From positions 1-64,000 of IMG/VR virus record IMGVR_UViG_3300023179_007063: a stretch of DNA of 64,000 nt, one strand, 5' to 3'. Within the stretch, counting starts at the first letter, position 1. Each line of letters opens with the position of its first letter. The position numbers and the translations under genes were made by a program. The notes beneath the pieces were generated by a model, which ran no database searches, was not told where the DNA came from, and saw only the letters and a list, made by a program, of their open reading frames with translations. Below, in pieces: positions 17,401 to 24,424 of this stretch. The DNA comes from a virus.

Positions 17401-17559
17401 GCCAGTTGTCTTCGTGTGGAAGATGTCACCGCCCACGAAGATGTGGTCTACGCCCTGTGCCTCACAGTCGTCAACGAAGGCCTTGAAGGCGTGTCTGTAC
17501 TCATCGTGACGTGACAGCGAACGGATGTGTATGTCCGCGGTGTGGGCAATTTTAACCAT
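14425..17559 (-). CDS. Single-chain Mre11-Rad50 (gp47-gp46 / SbcD-SbcC) fusion
   Basis: A 1044-residue protein from ATG 17559 (a TTG seven codons upstream is less likely). Residues 1-330 are an Mre11/gp47-type phosphoesterase with all metal motifs (HTADIHIRS, VGGDIFH, LGNHDG, CYHGPV, LLGDIHKRQ). From about residue 395 a Rad50/gp46 ABC ATPase follows: Walker A FGPNRTGKSS (about 402), long coiled coil with two Cys pairs (CGDDYPTC at about 719 and CESC at about 804, one of which is probably the zinc hook), signature LCSGMEKTVAS and Walker B FVVDEGFGTLDS (about 982). In T4 and bacteria these are separate genes. The protein should process DNA ends for recombination-dependent replication. Confidence 0.95.
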   Translation of the reverse strand: MVKIAHTADIHIRSLSRHDEYRHAFKAFVDDCEAQGVDHIFVGGDIFHTKTTGISPEYIDLLTWWLREMSRVAPVHLILGNHDGNLVNASRQDAVSPIVDALGDPNVHLYKRSGVYPIASGVNLCVFSLFDEEGWESVKPVAGDVNIACYHGPVWGSKTESDWAVEDGLRTDFFKDYDFTLLGDIHKRQDLTTREGRATMCYPGTLIQQNYAEELVHGYLLWNIETSKEWSVSFREIPNLRPYVTVQWVNDVQSTFAQAQKHPKGSRFRIKSDVQVSQDDVHRLSEMLKTRLSAAEVTYKSDVVIDRSTAEVGAAKIVKTDLRSTDTLVKLFKDHHGGEKLTDSDISSATSLIKSYLSSASGGEELARGAKWSLNHLMWDNMFIYGEGNSVDFDKLSGIVGIFGPNRTGKSSIVGTLMYSLFNTTDRGPMKNIYVCNVRKDYCSSRAVLTHNGTSYVIERQTSKSTNKKGVVSASTALNLFRMREDGELDDLCGEQRNDTEKTIRSLIGSPEDFLMTSLSAQGEANPFMSQGSTKRRAVLSRFLDLDIFDKMYDAANKDLNGLKSQLKNFPERDWDSARSANEDLSQSLKKRIDENTLLINESQTKLALLRDELSKHNAKPVTQADVDAHRLKLIKLQDQSDEFSKTIEACEDEIAALQQKVESVQTVLDVIDIDALKKKRDAVASLQASIVELKHAFDRETTLLISQKKSLKILDEVPCGDDYPTCKFIKDAYALKDKVVSQDKKTKKAEEALKSAQDAITSLRDDSVDDKLEKHEKATVLLAKLQLEISKRETQLEKTRSSCESCKKLLEEAQHQMVNLAAALVSKESAEVVRIRSEIDHLNRSIKTLDSQKSDDLLACGTARAKLEQLEEEKSQRDSLLNKMRLQELLTTAFSKKGIPFVITRTQLPIINAEVSKILQGIVDFTIELENEEDSDALEIYINYGDSRRIVELCSGMEKTVASIALRVALSNVSSLPKPDIFVVDEGFGTLDSAGVESCNRLLTSLKSYFRTIVVITHVDGIKDAADHVIEITKHEKDSKVVH

Positions 17560-17600
17560 ACTGAATGATTGTATGCCCAAGCAGAGAAAAGTTCAATATG

Positions 17601-18797
17601 TCAAGTACGCGCGAGAGTAGATAGTGCCTCTTCGCCCGCTGCAACGGTCTTTCCAAGGTTAGCAATCTCTCCGGCTTCTTTGCTAGCATGTCCAACGACA
17701 TGTCCTGCTGTGTGTGCCACATCACTCACAGAAACTCCGACCTCTTTTGCAGCAGATAGAAATTCGTGGACGCTCTCAAGAACTTCATCAGCAGCCTCCC
17801 AGAGTATAGCGACAACGACGACGAACTTGAAAGCCTTCAAGGCGGCGTCTCTAGTCTCTCTATCATTCTTAAACTCTTCAAATGAAAGAGGCTTTTCTGA
17901 AGCAGCCATCAGAGCATCGACTTGACGTCCCTTCTTCTGCAAGAATTTTTCAATTCTACCTTCTTTCTCCGGAGCATTCTTTGCCTTCTCTCTCTTCTCT
18001 TTGAAGGTAGGTATTGCTTCTTGTGCTGCTTTGTCCAATTTGTTATCTAAGCTCATGGTTAGCATGAAGGCTCGATACGCAGCGTACTGCAAAGGTAGCG
18101 GAAAGAGTATCTTGTCTGTTATGAACTTCTCTATCTTTTCAACAGCATGTTCGGCTTTTTCAAAGAGATCATGAAGACCTTCTAGACCCAGCATCTTAGC
18201 AAGTTTAGCTGAAAGCTTAAAGCCAAACTCGAAGATGCCGCATATTCCAACGAATATCTTTATGGAAGATACCCAGACTGATATGGGATCTACAAACTCA
18301 ACAAGTAGTTGTTCGTTGAGTGAAGCACGCTCAGACTTCTGTAGAGCCTCTTCTTCTGAAAGAATGAAAAACATCTTGAACTCTTCAAGACTGAAGCTTT
18401 CTTTGACAGAAGCGCCTGACTTAGCTAACTTACTCACGTTGCCCTTGTTGACAGTTGCAAGAGCAGATGTGGCGTCAGAAAGAAGAGGTGACTGGGAAAC
18501 GATGTCCTTAAGGGACGCACCACCCTCCTGCTTCTCGAGGAACTTAAGAACTGGGTTAGACTTCTCGTGAAGCTCCCTCAGCTTTTGAAGAGATCCCTTG
18601 AGCTTCTCGAGCAACTGGTCTGCCTTCTCGGCAATTGCTTTCTTTGCTTTGTCACCTAACTTCTTGAAAGGAGCTTTGAGAGAATCGATGAGTCCTTCGT
18701 CAAGTATGCCTTCATTCATCAAGTGTTCTCTTGCGAGCTCGTCTCTAATGAGCTTGCGAAGCTTTGCTTCTGTGATGGCAGAACGTGACTTTGGCAT
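17601..18797 (-). CDS. Helical, Lys/Ala-rich protein with prohead-targeting-like leader and membrane-like segment
   Basis: A 398-residue helical protein. The N-terminus (LRKLIRDELAREHLMNEG) matches the leader shared by other head-module proteins here and holds two consecutive cleavage-like sites (MNE|G, LDE|G). Residues about 15-75 are amphipathic and basic (KLGDKAKKAIAEK). A hydrophobic stretch (VWVSSIKIFVGICGIFEFGF, about 172-191) and a second one (VVVVAILWEAADEVL, about 326-340) could contact membrane or pack in a bundle. It may be an internal virion protein injected with DNA; this is inference only. Confidence 0.65.
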   Translation of the reverse strand: MPKSRSAITEAKLRKLIRDELAREHLMNEGILDEGLIDSLKAPFKKLGDKAKKAIAEKADQLLEKLKGSLQKLRELHEKSNPVLKFLEKQEGGASLKDIVSQSPLLSDATSALATVNKGNVSKLAKSGASVKESFSLEEFKMFFILSEEEALQKSERASLNEQLLVEFVDPISVWVSSIKIFVGICGIFEFGFKLSAKLAKMLGLEGLHDLFEKAEHAVEKIEKFITDKILFPLPLQYAAYRAFMLTMSLDNKLDKAAQEAIPTFKEKREKAKNAPEKEGRIEKFLQKKGRQVDALMAASEKPLSFEEFKNDRETRDAALKAFKFVVVVAILWEAADEVLESVHEFLSAAKEVGVSVSDVAHTAGHVVGHASKEAGEIANLGKTVAAGEEALSTLART

Positions 18798-18818
18798 GCA
18801 CCTAAATATTGACAGAGT

Positions 18819-19802
18819 CTAAATCTTGAGAGAAAACTGGGAGGCACGCTGTAGCTTTGTTAGAATGCTTGACTCCCACGTAGGCTCAGTAGCATCTTTC
18901 AAGGCAGACTCAATCTCGCTTCGAGACATGCTTCCAGGATCTCCCCATGGTCGGATGTCGACTACCTTGACATCGATGTTGTACTCCTGAAGCTTCTTGG
19001 AGATCTTCGGGGTCTTTGAGTGCCACATATCACCGTCGAGTGCCAGCCAGACAGGTGTGCCATTTAGAAGAATCTTGTTGAAGAGCTCGTGACGTTCATC
19101 TAGATCTGATCCTAAGAGAGCCGTAGTGTTATCTGGGCATTTCACAAGATCGAAGGGCCCTTCAACGAGCATCAGTCTCTTTGACCAGTCAATATTAATC
19201 TCATTGAAGACGATCGGGTTCTTATCGACATCGGGATTGTCGTACTTTGGCTTTCTATCCTTATCGATCGCTCGTGCCGTATAGTAGTTGAGTTTTCCTT
19301 CTACGTCAAAGGACGGCATGATGACACGACGCTTCCACCTTGCATCACCAGATATGCCAAACTTGAAATACCAGGCATCTCTATCGTCCAGTCCCCTAGA
19401 ATACACATATCGCCACATAGCCTTGACGTCAGGATCACCTTCGGACGCAAGGGCGAGGAGTTGAAAGTCGCTTGGAAGCTCAAGGCGCTTCTCTTCGACT
19501 TTTTCTCCTGTGATGAGCTGGTTGCTGCTGTCGAGGCCGCCAAACACCTCTCTGTACTTGATCAGTTGAGATTCTGTTCCGTATTTGCGTATGAGAGGAG
19601 CAAGTGATCGAGCTTTGAAGCCGCACACCCAACAGTGGCACCTGTCGTCAGCCGTGAGGATTGCCAATTTCTTTTTTGTAGGATCTGACGGTGCACATAT
19701 GGGACATCGGACGTCGAAGTTTCGACCGTTCTTGGCAAGATGGCCCTTGCCAAAGACTGACTCAATGAAAGTCAACTTATCTGTGATGGAATGTATTCCC
19801 AC
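18819..19802 (-). CDS. DNA primase (DnaG/gp61-type)
   Basis: A 327-residue primase. The N-terminal zinc-binding domain has CPIC (33-36) and CHCWVC (55-60); the TOPRIM catalytic domain has MLVEGPFDLVKC (about 212) and VWLALDGDMWHSK (about 246), with metal-binding Asp residues. It would make RNA primers for lagging-strand synthesis. Translation probably starts at GTG 19802, since no ATG lies between it and the zinc finger. The neighbour upstream is the RuvC-like gene; both are in the replication segment. Similar in size to T4 gp61 (342). Confidence 0.93.
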   Translation of the reverse strand: MGIHSITDKLTFIESVFGKGHLAKNGRNFDVRCPICAPSDPTKKKLAILTADDRCHCWVCGFKARSLAPLIRKYGTESQLIKYREVFGGLDSSNQLITGEKVEEKRLELPSDFQLLALASEGDPDVKAMWRYVYSRGLDDRDAWYFKFGISGDARWKRRVIMPSFDVEGKLNYYTARAIDKDRKPKYDNPDVDKNPIVFNEINIDWSKRLMLVEGPFDLVKCPDNTTALLGSDLDERHELFNKILLNGTPVWLALDGDMWHSKTPKISKKLQEYNIDVKVVDIRPWGDPGSMSRSEIESALKDATEPTWESSILTKLQRASQFSLKI

Positions 19803-19814
19803 AGAGTAATGATA

Positions 19815-20390
19815 TTATACTCTTGCAGGAGTGTTCACAAGAAAAGCTGCACGTGCGATCACGTATGCATCTGTCATGTCTCTCGAAGCATCGATAGGCT
19901 GACCGCTCTTCTTCGTCGGCCACACGATGTGCTTCAAGTCGTTCTCAGACATGTGTTTGAAGACCTGCTCTTTGTGGCTCAGCCCAGCGACCGCAGTCTT
20001 CTGTAGCTTTACACCTGATAGCTTTCTTGCTGATGCTGCAGAGATGTAAGTGGGATCGACGTTGAAGAGGGATCTACCGATGTACGAGACGATCCCATTG
20101 AATCTCATCAATGTCGTGATAGTAGAGGCGGAAGACATACCCTTGGAAAATCCCAAGAGAGGTTCTTCAAGTGCAAAGATTGCAGGAGTTTCACCCATCT
20201 CGGTTACGTGTCGTAGAAGCTCTCCTCTGACCCTGTCTGCCTTATCGAAGAAAGTATTGCACTTCTTGAAGTCGATGTAGTCAATTCTTGTGATGTGAGA
20301 ACCCATAGCGTCGGGAGGTATGTCTGCATCGATTACGCAGACCCCAGTGCAAGACGTAGAAACATCGAGTCCAAGAACTAGTTTTGACAC
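19815..20390 (-). CDS. RuvC-like Holliday-junction resolvase/nuclease
   Basis: A 191-residue RNase H-fold nuclease with LGLDVSTSCTG at residues 6-16 (first catalytic Asp), FALEEPLLG (about 90, second acidic residue) and ASRDMTDAYVIA (about 170, C-terminal acidic pair). Start is GTG 20390. Such enzymes in T4-like phages of this type replace or complement gp49 in resolving branched DNA before packaging. It is next to the primase and the gp4-like nuclease. Confidence 0.88.
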   Translation of the reverse strand: MSKLVLGLDVSTSCTGVCVIDADIPPDAMGSHITRIDYIDFKKCNTFFDKADRVRGELLRHVTEMGETPAIFALEEPLLGFSKGMSSASTITTLMRFNGIVSYIGRSLFNVDPTYISAASARKLSGVKLQKTAVAGLSHKEQVFKHMSENDLKHIVWPTKKSGQPIDASRDMTDAYVIARAAFLVNTPARV

Positions 20391-20424
20391 AAAGAAAAGG
20401 TACGACGGTGGGGACGTAGGTAAA

Positions 20425-20826
20425 TCACAGAAGTCCCAGGGACTTCATCTCAACTTCCGTTATGATCTTGTATGTGTAGCCCATCTTGTCGCACCAGCTC
20501 TGTGCTGCAACAGCCTTCTTCTTCACTGCCGCCTGTTCTAGCTTTCGCTTTGGCTTCACTTCCAGCACTTCTACATGACCGTCAGAGAAAGTCACCGTAA
20601 AGTCTGGGTAATACCTTCGGATCTTTTTAGTTCGAATATTGGAGATGTACTCTATGACGGTTTGCTCATAAGACCAAGTCGACACGTCTATGAGAGAGTC
20701 CAGGTAGACCATCATCTTCTCCTCCCAGCCGCTGCGATACTTGCACACTTGACCTGTTTTCGTGGAAGTGTATTCGCCACGGTGGTAGTGACCTTTCCTT
20801 TTTCGCTTCTTCTTAGGTCTGGGCAT
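20425..20826 (-). CDS. 4: Head-completion nuclease, T4 gp4-like
   Basis: A 133-residue protein with a very basic N-terminus (MPRPKKKRKRKGHYHRGEY), then RSGWEEKMMVYLD, an IEYI-type strand, RRYYPDFTVTFSDG and LEVKPKRKL: the pattern of gp4-type head-completion proteins with a PD-(D/E)XK-like nuclease core (Glu of WEEK, Asp of PDF, Glu-Lys of EVK). In T4 gp4 acts late in head completion. It starts right after the stop of the homing endonuclease gene (TGAATG). Its C-terminus (EMKSLGLL) and core are clearly related to that neighbour. Confidence 0.8.
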   Translation of the reverse strand: MPRPKKKRKRKGHYHRGEYTSTKTGQVCKYRSGWEEKMMVYLDSLIDVSTWSYEQTVIEYISNIRTKKIRRYYPDFTVTFSDGHVEVLEVKPKRKLEQAAVKKKAVAAQSWCDKMGYTYKIITEVEMKSLGLL

Positions 20827-21804
20827 TCAGAGAATTCCCATCTGCTTGAGCTCATCTTTGGTTAGTATCTTGTATTCAGAGATTTTCTCTGATTCACAGA
20901 ATTTGATTGCGGCTTCAGTTTTTAGCTGGCATGCGCGTGTCGACACAAGCTCTCTGGGCTTGATCTCCCAGATCTCTTTTCTTCCGTCCACATATTCCAC
21001 AAGGAAGTCGGGAACGTACCAGCGTTTCTTATTCTCATAGTAGTACGGTATTCTTAGACACTCATAGTTCCAAGTGGTGACGTCATTGTTGAAATCGAGA
21101 TGTTTCATCGTCTCTCGTTCCCACGAGGACCTAAACCTGTGTTCTCTTTCGGTCTTGATAGACTTACGGTCTCCGCAAGCGTGATTATTCTTTCCGTATT
21201 CCTTCAATGTCCCATCGATCATCTTCCTCGTGCGAGTCTCAGACATCTTGTCTTTCGACTCCTCTGTGTGGTTCTTTCCGAACATCCCATTCTTCTCTCC
21301 GACGGGAGGATTGAGATGCTTCATCTCTCTGAGGTGAGCCTTCGTCTCTTCGGTATGATGCTGTCCCTTGAAATTAGGAGTCCACCCAGATTGGGACATC
21401 CGATGACGAACATCTTCACGTATCTTCTGCCATGACGCTTCTGTGTGCATCGCTGACGTGTTCTGTGCATAGAGCTCGGGATGCGAAGACCTGTATGTGC
21501 CATAACAATTTCTACTGCAGGTCTTTCCCCATTTTCTCTCTCCGCCGATCTTTCGTATTCTCATCGACTTTCCACATGAAAGACACGAAGACTCGATGAC
21601 CTCTGCGCCGTAGCCACCAACTCCTCCTCTGTGTGAATAGTGGCACTTCAGGGAACAGAAATGTGTCGGGGAATCATGCGTTGACTTGAGCCATTTCCTC
21701 TCGAACATGACTCCACATCCGTCACATTTGAGGACGAGAGCACGTGGAGGATTACCTGTTGCCTTGGCGTGTTTACGTGGTAGATCTTTGATTTCGACGA
21801 CCAT
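20827..21804 (-). CDS. Homing endonuclease with gp4-like nuclease domain
   Basis: A 325-residue protein. Two Cys-rich zinc modules (CDGCGVMFERKW, CSLKC, CLSCGK, CSRNC; residues about 25-110) are followed by NUMOD3-like repeats (GEKNGMFGKNHTEESKDKMS, about 165-185) and a C-terminal nuclease domain: RSSWERETMKHLD, YVPDFLVEYVDG, EIKPRE, ending ELKQMGIL. The nuclease aligns along its whole length with the gp4-like protein encoded immediately downstream. It is a free-standing mobile endonuclease inserted next to, and probably sharing ancestry with, a head gene. No good ribosome site is seen before ATG 21804. Confidence 0.85.
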   Translation of the reverse strand: MVVEIKDLPRKHAKATGNPPRALVLKCDGCGVMFERKWLKSTHDSPTHFCSLKCHYSHRGGVGGYGAEVIESSCLSCGKSMRIRKIGGERKWGKTCSRNCYGTYRSSHPELYAQNTSAMHTEASWQKIREDVRHRMSQSGWTPNFKGQHHTEETKAHLREMKHLNPPVGEKNGMFGKNHTEESKDKMSETRTRKMIDGTLKEYGKNNHACGDRKSIKTEREHRFRSSWERETMKHLDFNNDVTTWNYECLRIPYYYENKKRWYVPDFLVEYVDGRKEIWEIKPRELVSTRACQLKTEAAIKFCESEKISEYKILTKDELKQMGIL

Positions 21805-21832
21805 GTAGATACATATCTAATTGGTGCTAAAC

Positions 21833-24397
21833 CTACCAGTCAAAAGCTACCTTGAAGAGGATCTTATCGGGCTCACGCTTTATGATGGGCTGCGCTAGTT
21901 TGGCTTTTGCGACAACGTTCATGTTCTCATCATGGAAGTACATGCCGCTGATGTAGACGAAGCTGTCCTTATCGTTTGGATTGCTTGAGGCTTTTAGAGT
22001 GTCTTTATTGTCTATGTAAGACTGGTTGGACGAGGAATTTAACAGACTCTGTGGTGCTAGTATCTCATACTTGGTGCTGTAGACGTGCTTGATACCTTTG
22101 AACTCTATCTCATAGCTGTCTTTACCAAAGAAGTTGAGGTGTGGGTTCTTGATGAGAACGAGTCCCTCGTTGTAGAAGATGTTACCGACAGTGTTCTGCT
22201 TGTTTGTAGGAGTATTCGAGTCGTCTCTGTAGAGACCTCCAAAGCCGTCGTCCCTGAGAGTTATCCCGATTCTACCGTACGATCCTGACAAGCTTGAGTC
22301 TCGTATCACGAAAGTTCCTGGGCTTATCTTGTTACCGTAGTAGAGGTTGCTGATGTTAAATATCGTGATCTGATCGGATGAGGGATCTTGCAGTCGCTTG
22401 TAGATCGTCAAGGGCACGCCCTTTTGAACACCCCTGTCGCCAGGCCAGTCACTTCCTTCTCCAGCTGTAAAGCCGGCGAGGTATTTCTTATAGGCGTTGA
22501 CTGCAGCTCCTGGCTGATATCCAGGATTCTCTGGTGTGGGGCCGATTATCTGCTGTTGAAAATCTTCATAAGTGGCATTCTCATCGTCAGAAAGAGACCG
22601 ACCTGTTCGAGCAGACTCCGTGACGAGGTTGTCGAGACTTATCTTCGTCTCGTCAAAGTAGCCGTACTGGTCTACGAACTTATTGAGAAGCTTCTCGTGA
22701 CGTAGTATCTCATAGTTGGGGCTGTACATACCGTCGTCACAGGGAAGAATTGTCAGGTTTCTCTTTCGTGCTTTTTGATCGTTATAGACGAAGTAGTTTG
22801 CCTCAAGCGCGTCTGTGGTGTAGTCGATAACCGAGGCAGTGAGGTGAAGAAGACGAGGAAATCTATTGCTAGCGAAGTCTTTAACAAAGTTCTCTAGATT
22901 TATGTAGTGTCCACCGACTCCGAACGCCATGGATACATTGAAGGGATCGTCAGTTGTTCCATTGAAAGCATAGAAGGGCGTCTGCAAGACACCGCCGCCT
23001 GATCCGTCTCCAATGTCTCTTCGGATTGGAGTGTCTTCTACGAAGTACGGCGGTAGGTAGAATGCTATGTCTCTCTCGTAGATAGCTTCAGATCCCGGCC
23101 CTGTTGAACTCGTAGCAAATACTTCAACATTCGACATGTAGTATCTACGAATCATTAGATCGTGGATCTCTGCCTTGAGAGGATGTCTAAAGTATGTGTG
23201 ATCAGGATCGGGTGCCTCTTCAGATGTCAGTGCAACAACTCCATCTCTCAAAGAGTTGTTTGCAGAAAAGAAGTACTCCTGACTTGCACTTCCTGTATTA
23301 TATCCTTCATAGAAATTACCAACGCATAGTACGCTTGGGTCTTTTCTTGGAAAAGTGTATGTTTTCGGTGTAATAGAGCCGGAAGGAACGACAAAATAGC
23401 CCTTGTTCTGTCCGTCAATGACGAAAGATCCTGTTCCATTATTGATAAGGTTTGTTCCCCACCTAACGACGACGTGGTGCCAGTTGTTCCACGTTAGGCT
23501 GTTGTCATCAGAGAGAAATACGAGGTCTCTTGGGTACGGACCAGGAATTACAGATGAGGGCGTATAGTCTGCACTATGACTCAACTGTAGCTGAAGCCTA
23601 AATCCTACAGGAAGCCCATTGTGGTCTTTGAGAGAGCCTGTCACGAGTGACAGAGCATAGCTAGAAGATAAGTGAAATATCGTCCCAGCTTTGAAGTGAC
23701 CAAAGTCAATGTCGTCCCTATTGTAGCGGGGATTTATGTGAAAATCAAAGCTGAAAGAACCAGACAGACAGTAGCTTCCTGATGCTCTACCAGCTGCGGC
23801 AACACTTGTGTCGGAAATGTTTGGAAACAACAGAACTGAAGAAGTCGGAACGAGTTGCGTATAGACGACCGAATTTCCTGGGCCGAGAGAGGAAGAACCT
23901 ACACTAAAGAAGTTAAGTGAGTGATAGTTGTTATATGACCAGTCGAGATTTGAATACTGATGTCGATAGAAATCAAATAAGTTATTCTTGATGATGTTCT
24001 TCGTTAGCGTATTTCGAGTCAGCTTAGGCGTCGGTGTGATTCTCGTTATCTCTAGAACTTGGTTTGGCTTCGTCGGAGTCGACTTGACAAGGTCGAAGTA
24101 CTGAGACATCACCGATGATATATCTTTAGACCCTCCAGAGCTACGTCTGTTTCTGGCACTCGTCAAGATGTTCTGATACTGAGTATCAAAGTTGCTGTCT
24201 GCTACTGGGTCTGGTTTGTCGTTAGTATCATCGAAGACTCTTCTGTAAGATGTTGTCTCTTTCTCCACGGAAGACAGGCGCGAGAAGACTTTTACAGAGC
24301 CATCGACACCGATGGAACTTGAGGTGAAGGTCCTGTATGGTGTCGTGACTATTGTTGATGTCTCAAAGCTGTCTGAGCTTACGTTTATTACAGACAT
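21833..24397 (-). CDS. Large structural protein with LamG/concanavalin-like domain
   Basis: An 854-residue protein, AAGGAG ribosome site before ATG 24397. Residues about 205-360 look like a LamG/concanavalin fold (SGSFSFDFHINPRY, NNWHHVVVRWGTN, GSFVIDGQNKGYF), which often binds glycans. The C-terminus (YISGMYFHDENMNVVAKAKL, then QPIIKREPDKILFKVAFDW) resembles that of the next gene at 24425-25735. No signal peptide. In position it opens a seven-gene run of large structural proteins, probably baseplate, tail-tip or fibre parts. The exact T4 counterpart is not recognisable. Confidence 0.75.
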   Translation of the reverse strand: MSVINVSSDSFETSTIVTTPYRTFTSSSIGVDGSVKVFSRLSSVEKETTSYRRVFDDTNDKPDPVADSNFDTQYQNILTSARNRRSSGGSKDISSVMSQYFDLVKSTPTKPNQVLEITRITPTPKLTRNTLTKNIIKNNLFDFYRHQYSNLDWSYNNYHSLNFFSVGSSSLGPGNSVVYTQLVPTSSVLLFPNISDTSVAAAGRASGSYCLSGSFSFDFHINPRYNRDDIDFGHFKAGTIFHLSSSYALSLVTGSLKDHNGLPVGFRLQLQLSHSADYTPSSVIPGPYPRDLVFLSDDNSLTWNNWHHVVVRWGTNLINNGTGSFVIDGQNKGYFVVPSGSITPKTYTFPRKDPSVLCVGNFYEGYNTGSASQEYFFSANNSLRDGVVALTSEEAPDPDHTYFRHPLKAEIHDLMIRRYYMSNVEVFATSSTGPGSEAIYERDIAFYLPPYFVEDTPIRRDIGDGSGGGVLQTPFYAFNGTTDDPFNVSMAFGVGGHYINLENFVKDFASNRFPRLLHLTASVIDYTTDALEANYFVYNDQKARKRNLTILPCDDGMYSPNYEILRHEKLLNKFVDQYGYFDETKISLDNLVTESARTGRSLSDDENATYEDFQQQIIGPTPENPGYQPGAAVNAYKKYLAGFTAGEGSDWPGDRGVQKGVPLTIYKRLQDPSSDQITIFNISNLYYGNKISPGTFVIRDSSLSGSYGRIGITLRDDGFGGLYRDDSNTPTNKQNTVGNIFYNEGLVLIKNPHLNFFGKDSYEIEFKGIKHVYSTKYEILAPQSLLNSSSNQSYIDNKDTLKASSNPNDKDSFVYISGMYFHDENMNVVAKAKLAQPIIKREPDKILFKVAFDW

Positions 24398-24424
24398 GCA
24401 TCTCCTTTAGAGACTTGGCGACCA

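Noticed and set aside
17575-17600. TTGACA on the minus strand upstream of the Mre11-Rad50 gene, a possible -35 box
   Set aside because: The nearest -10-like sequence (CATACAAT) is about 25 bases away, too far for a sigma-70 promoter.
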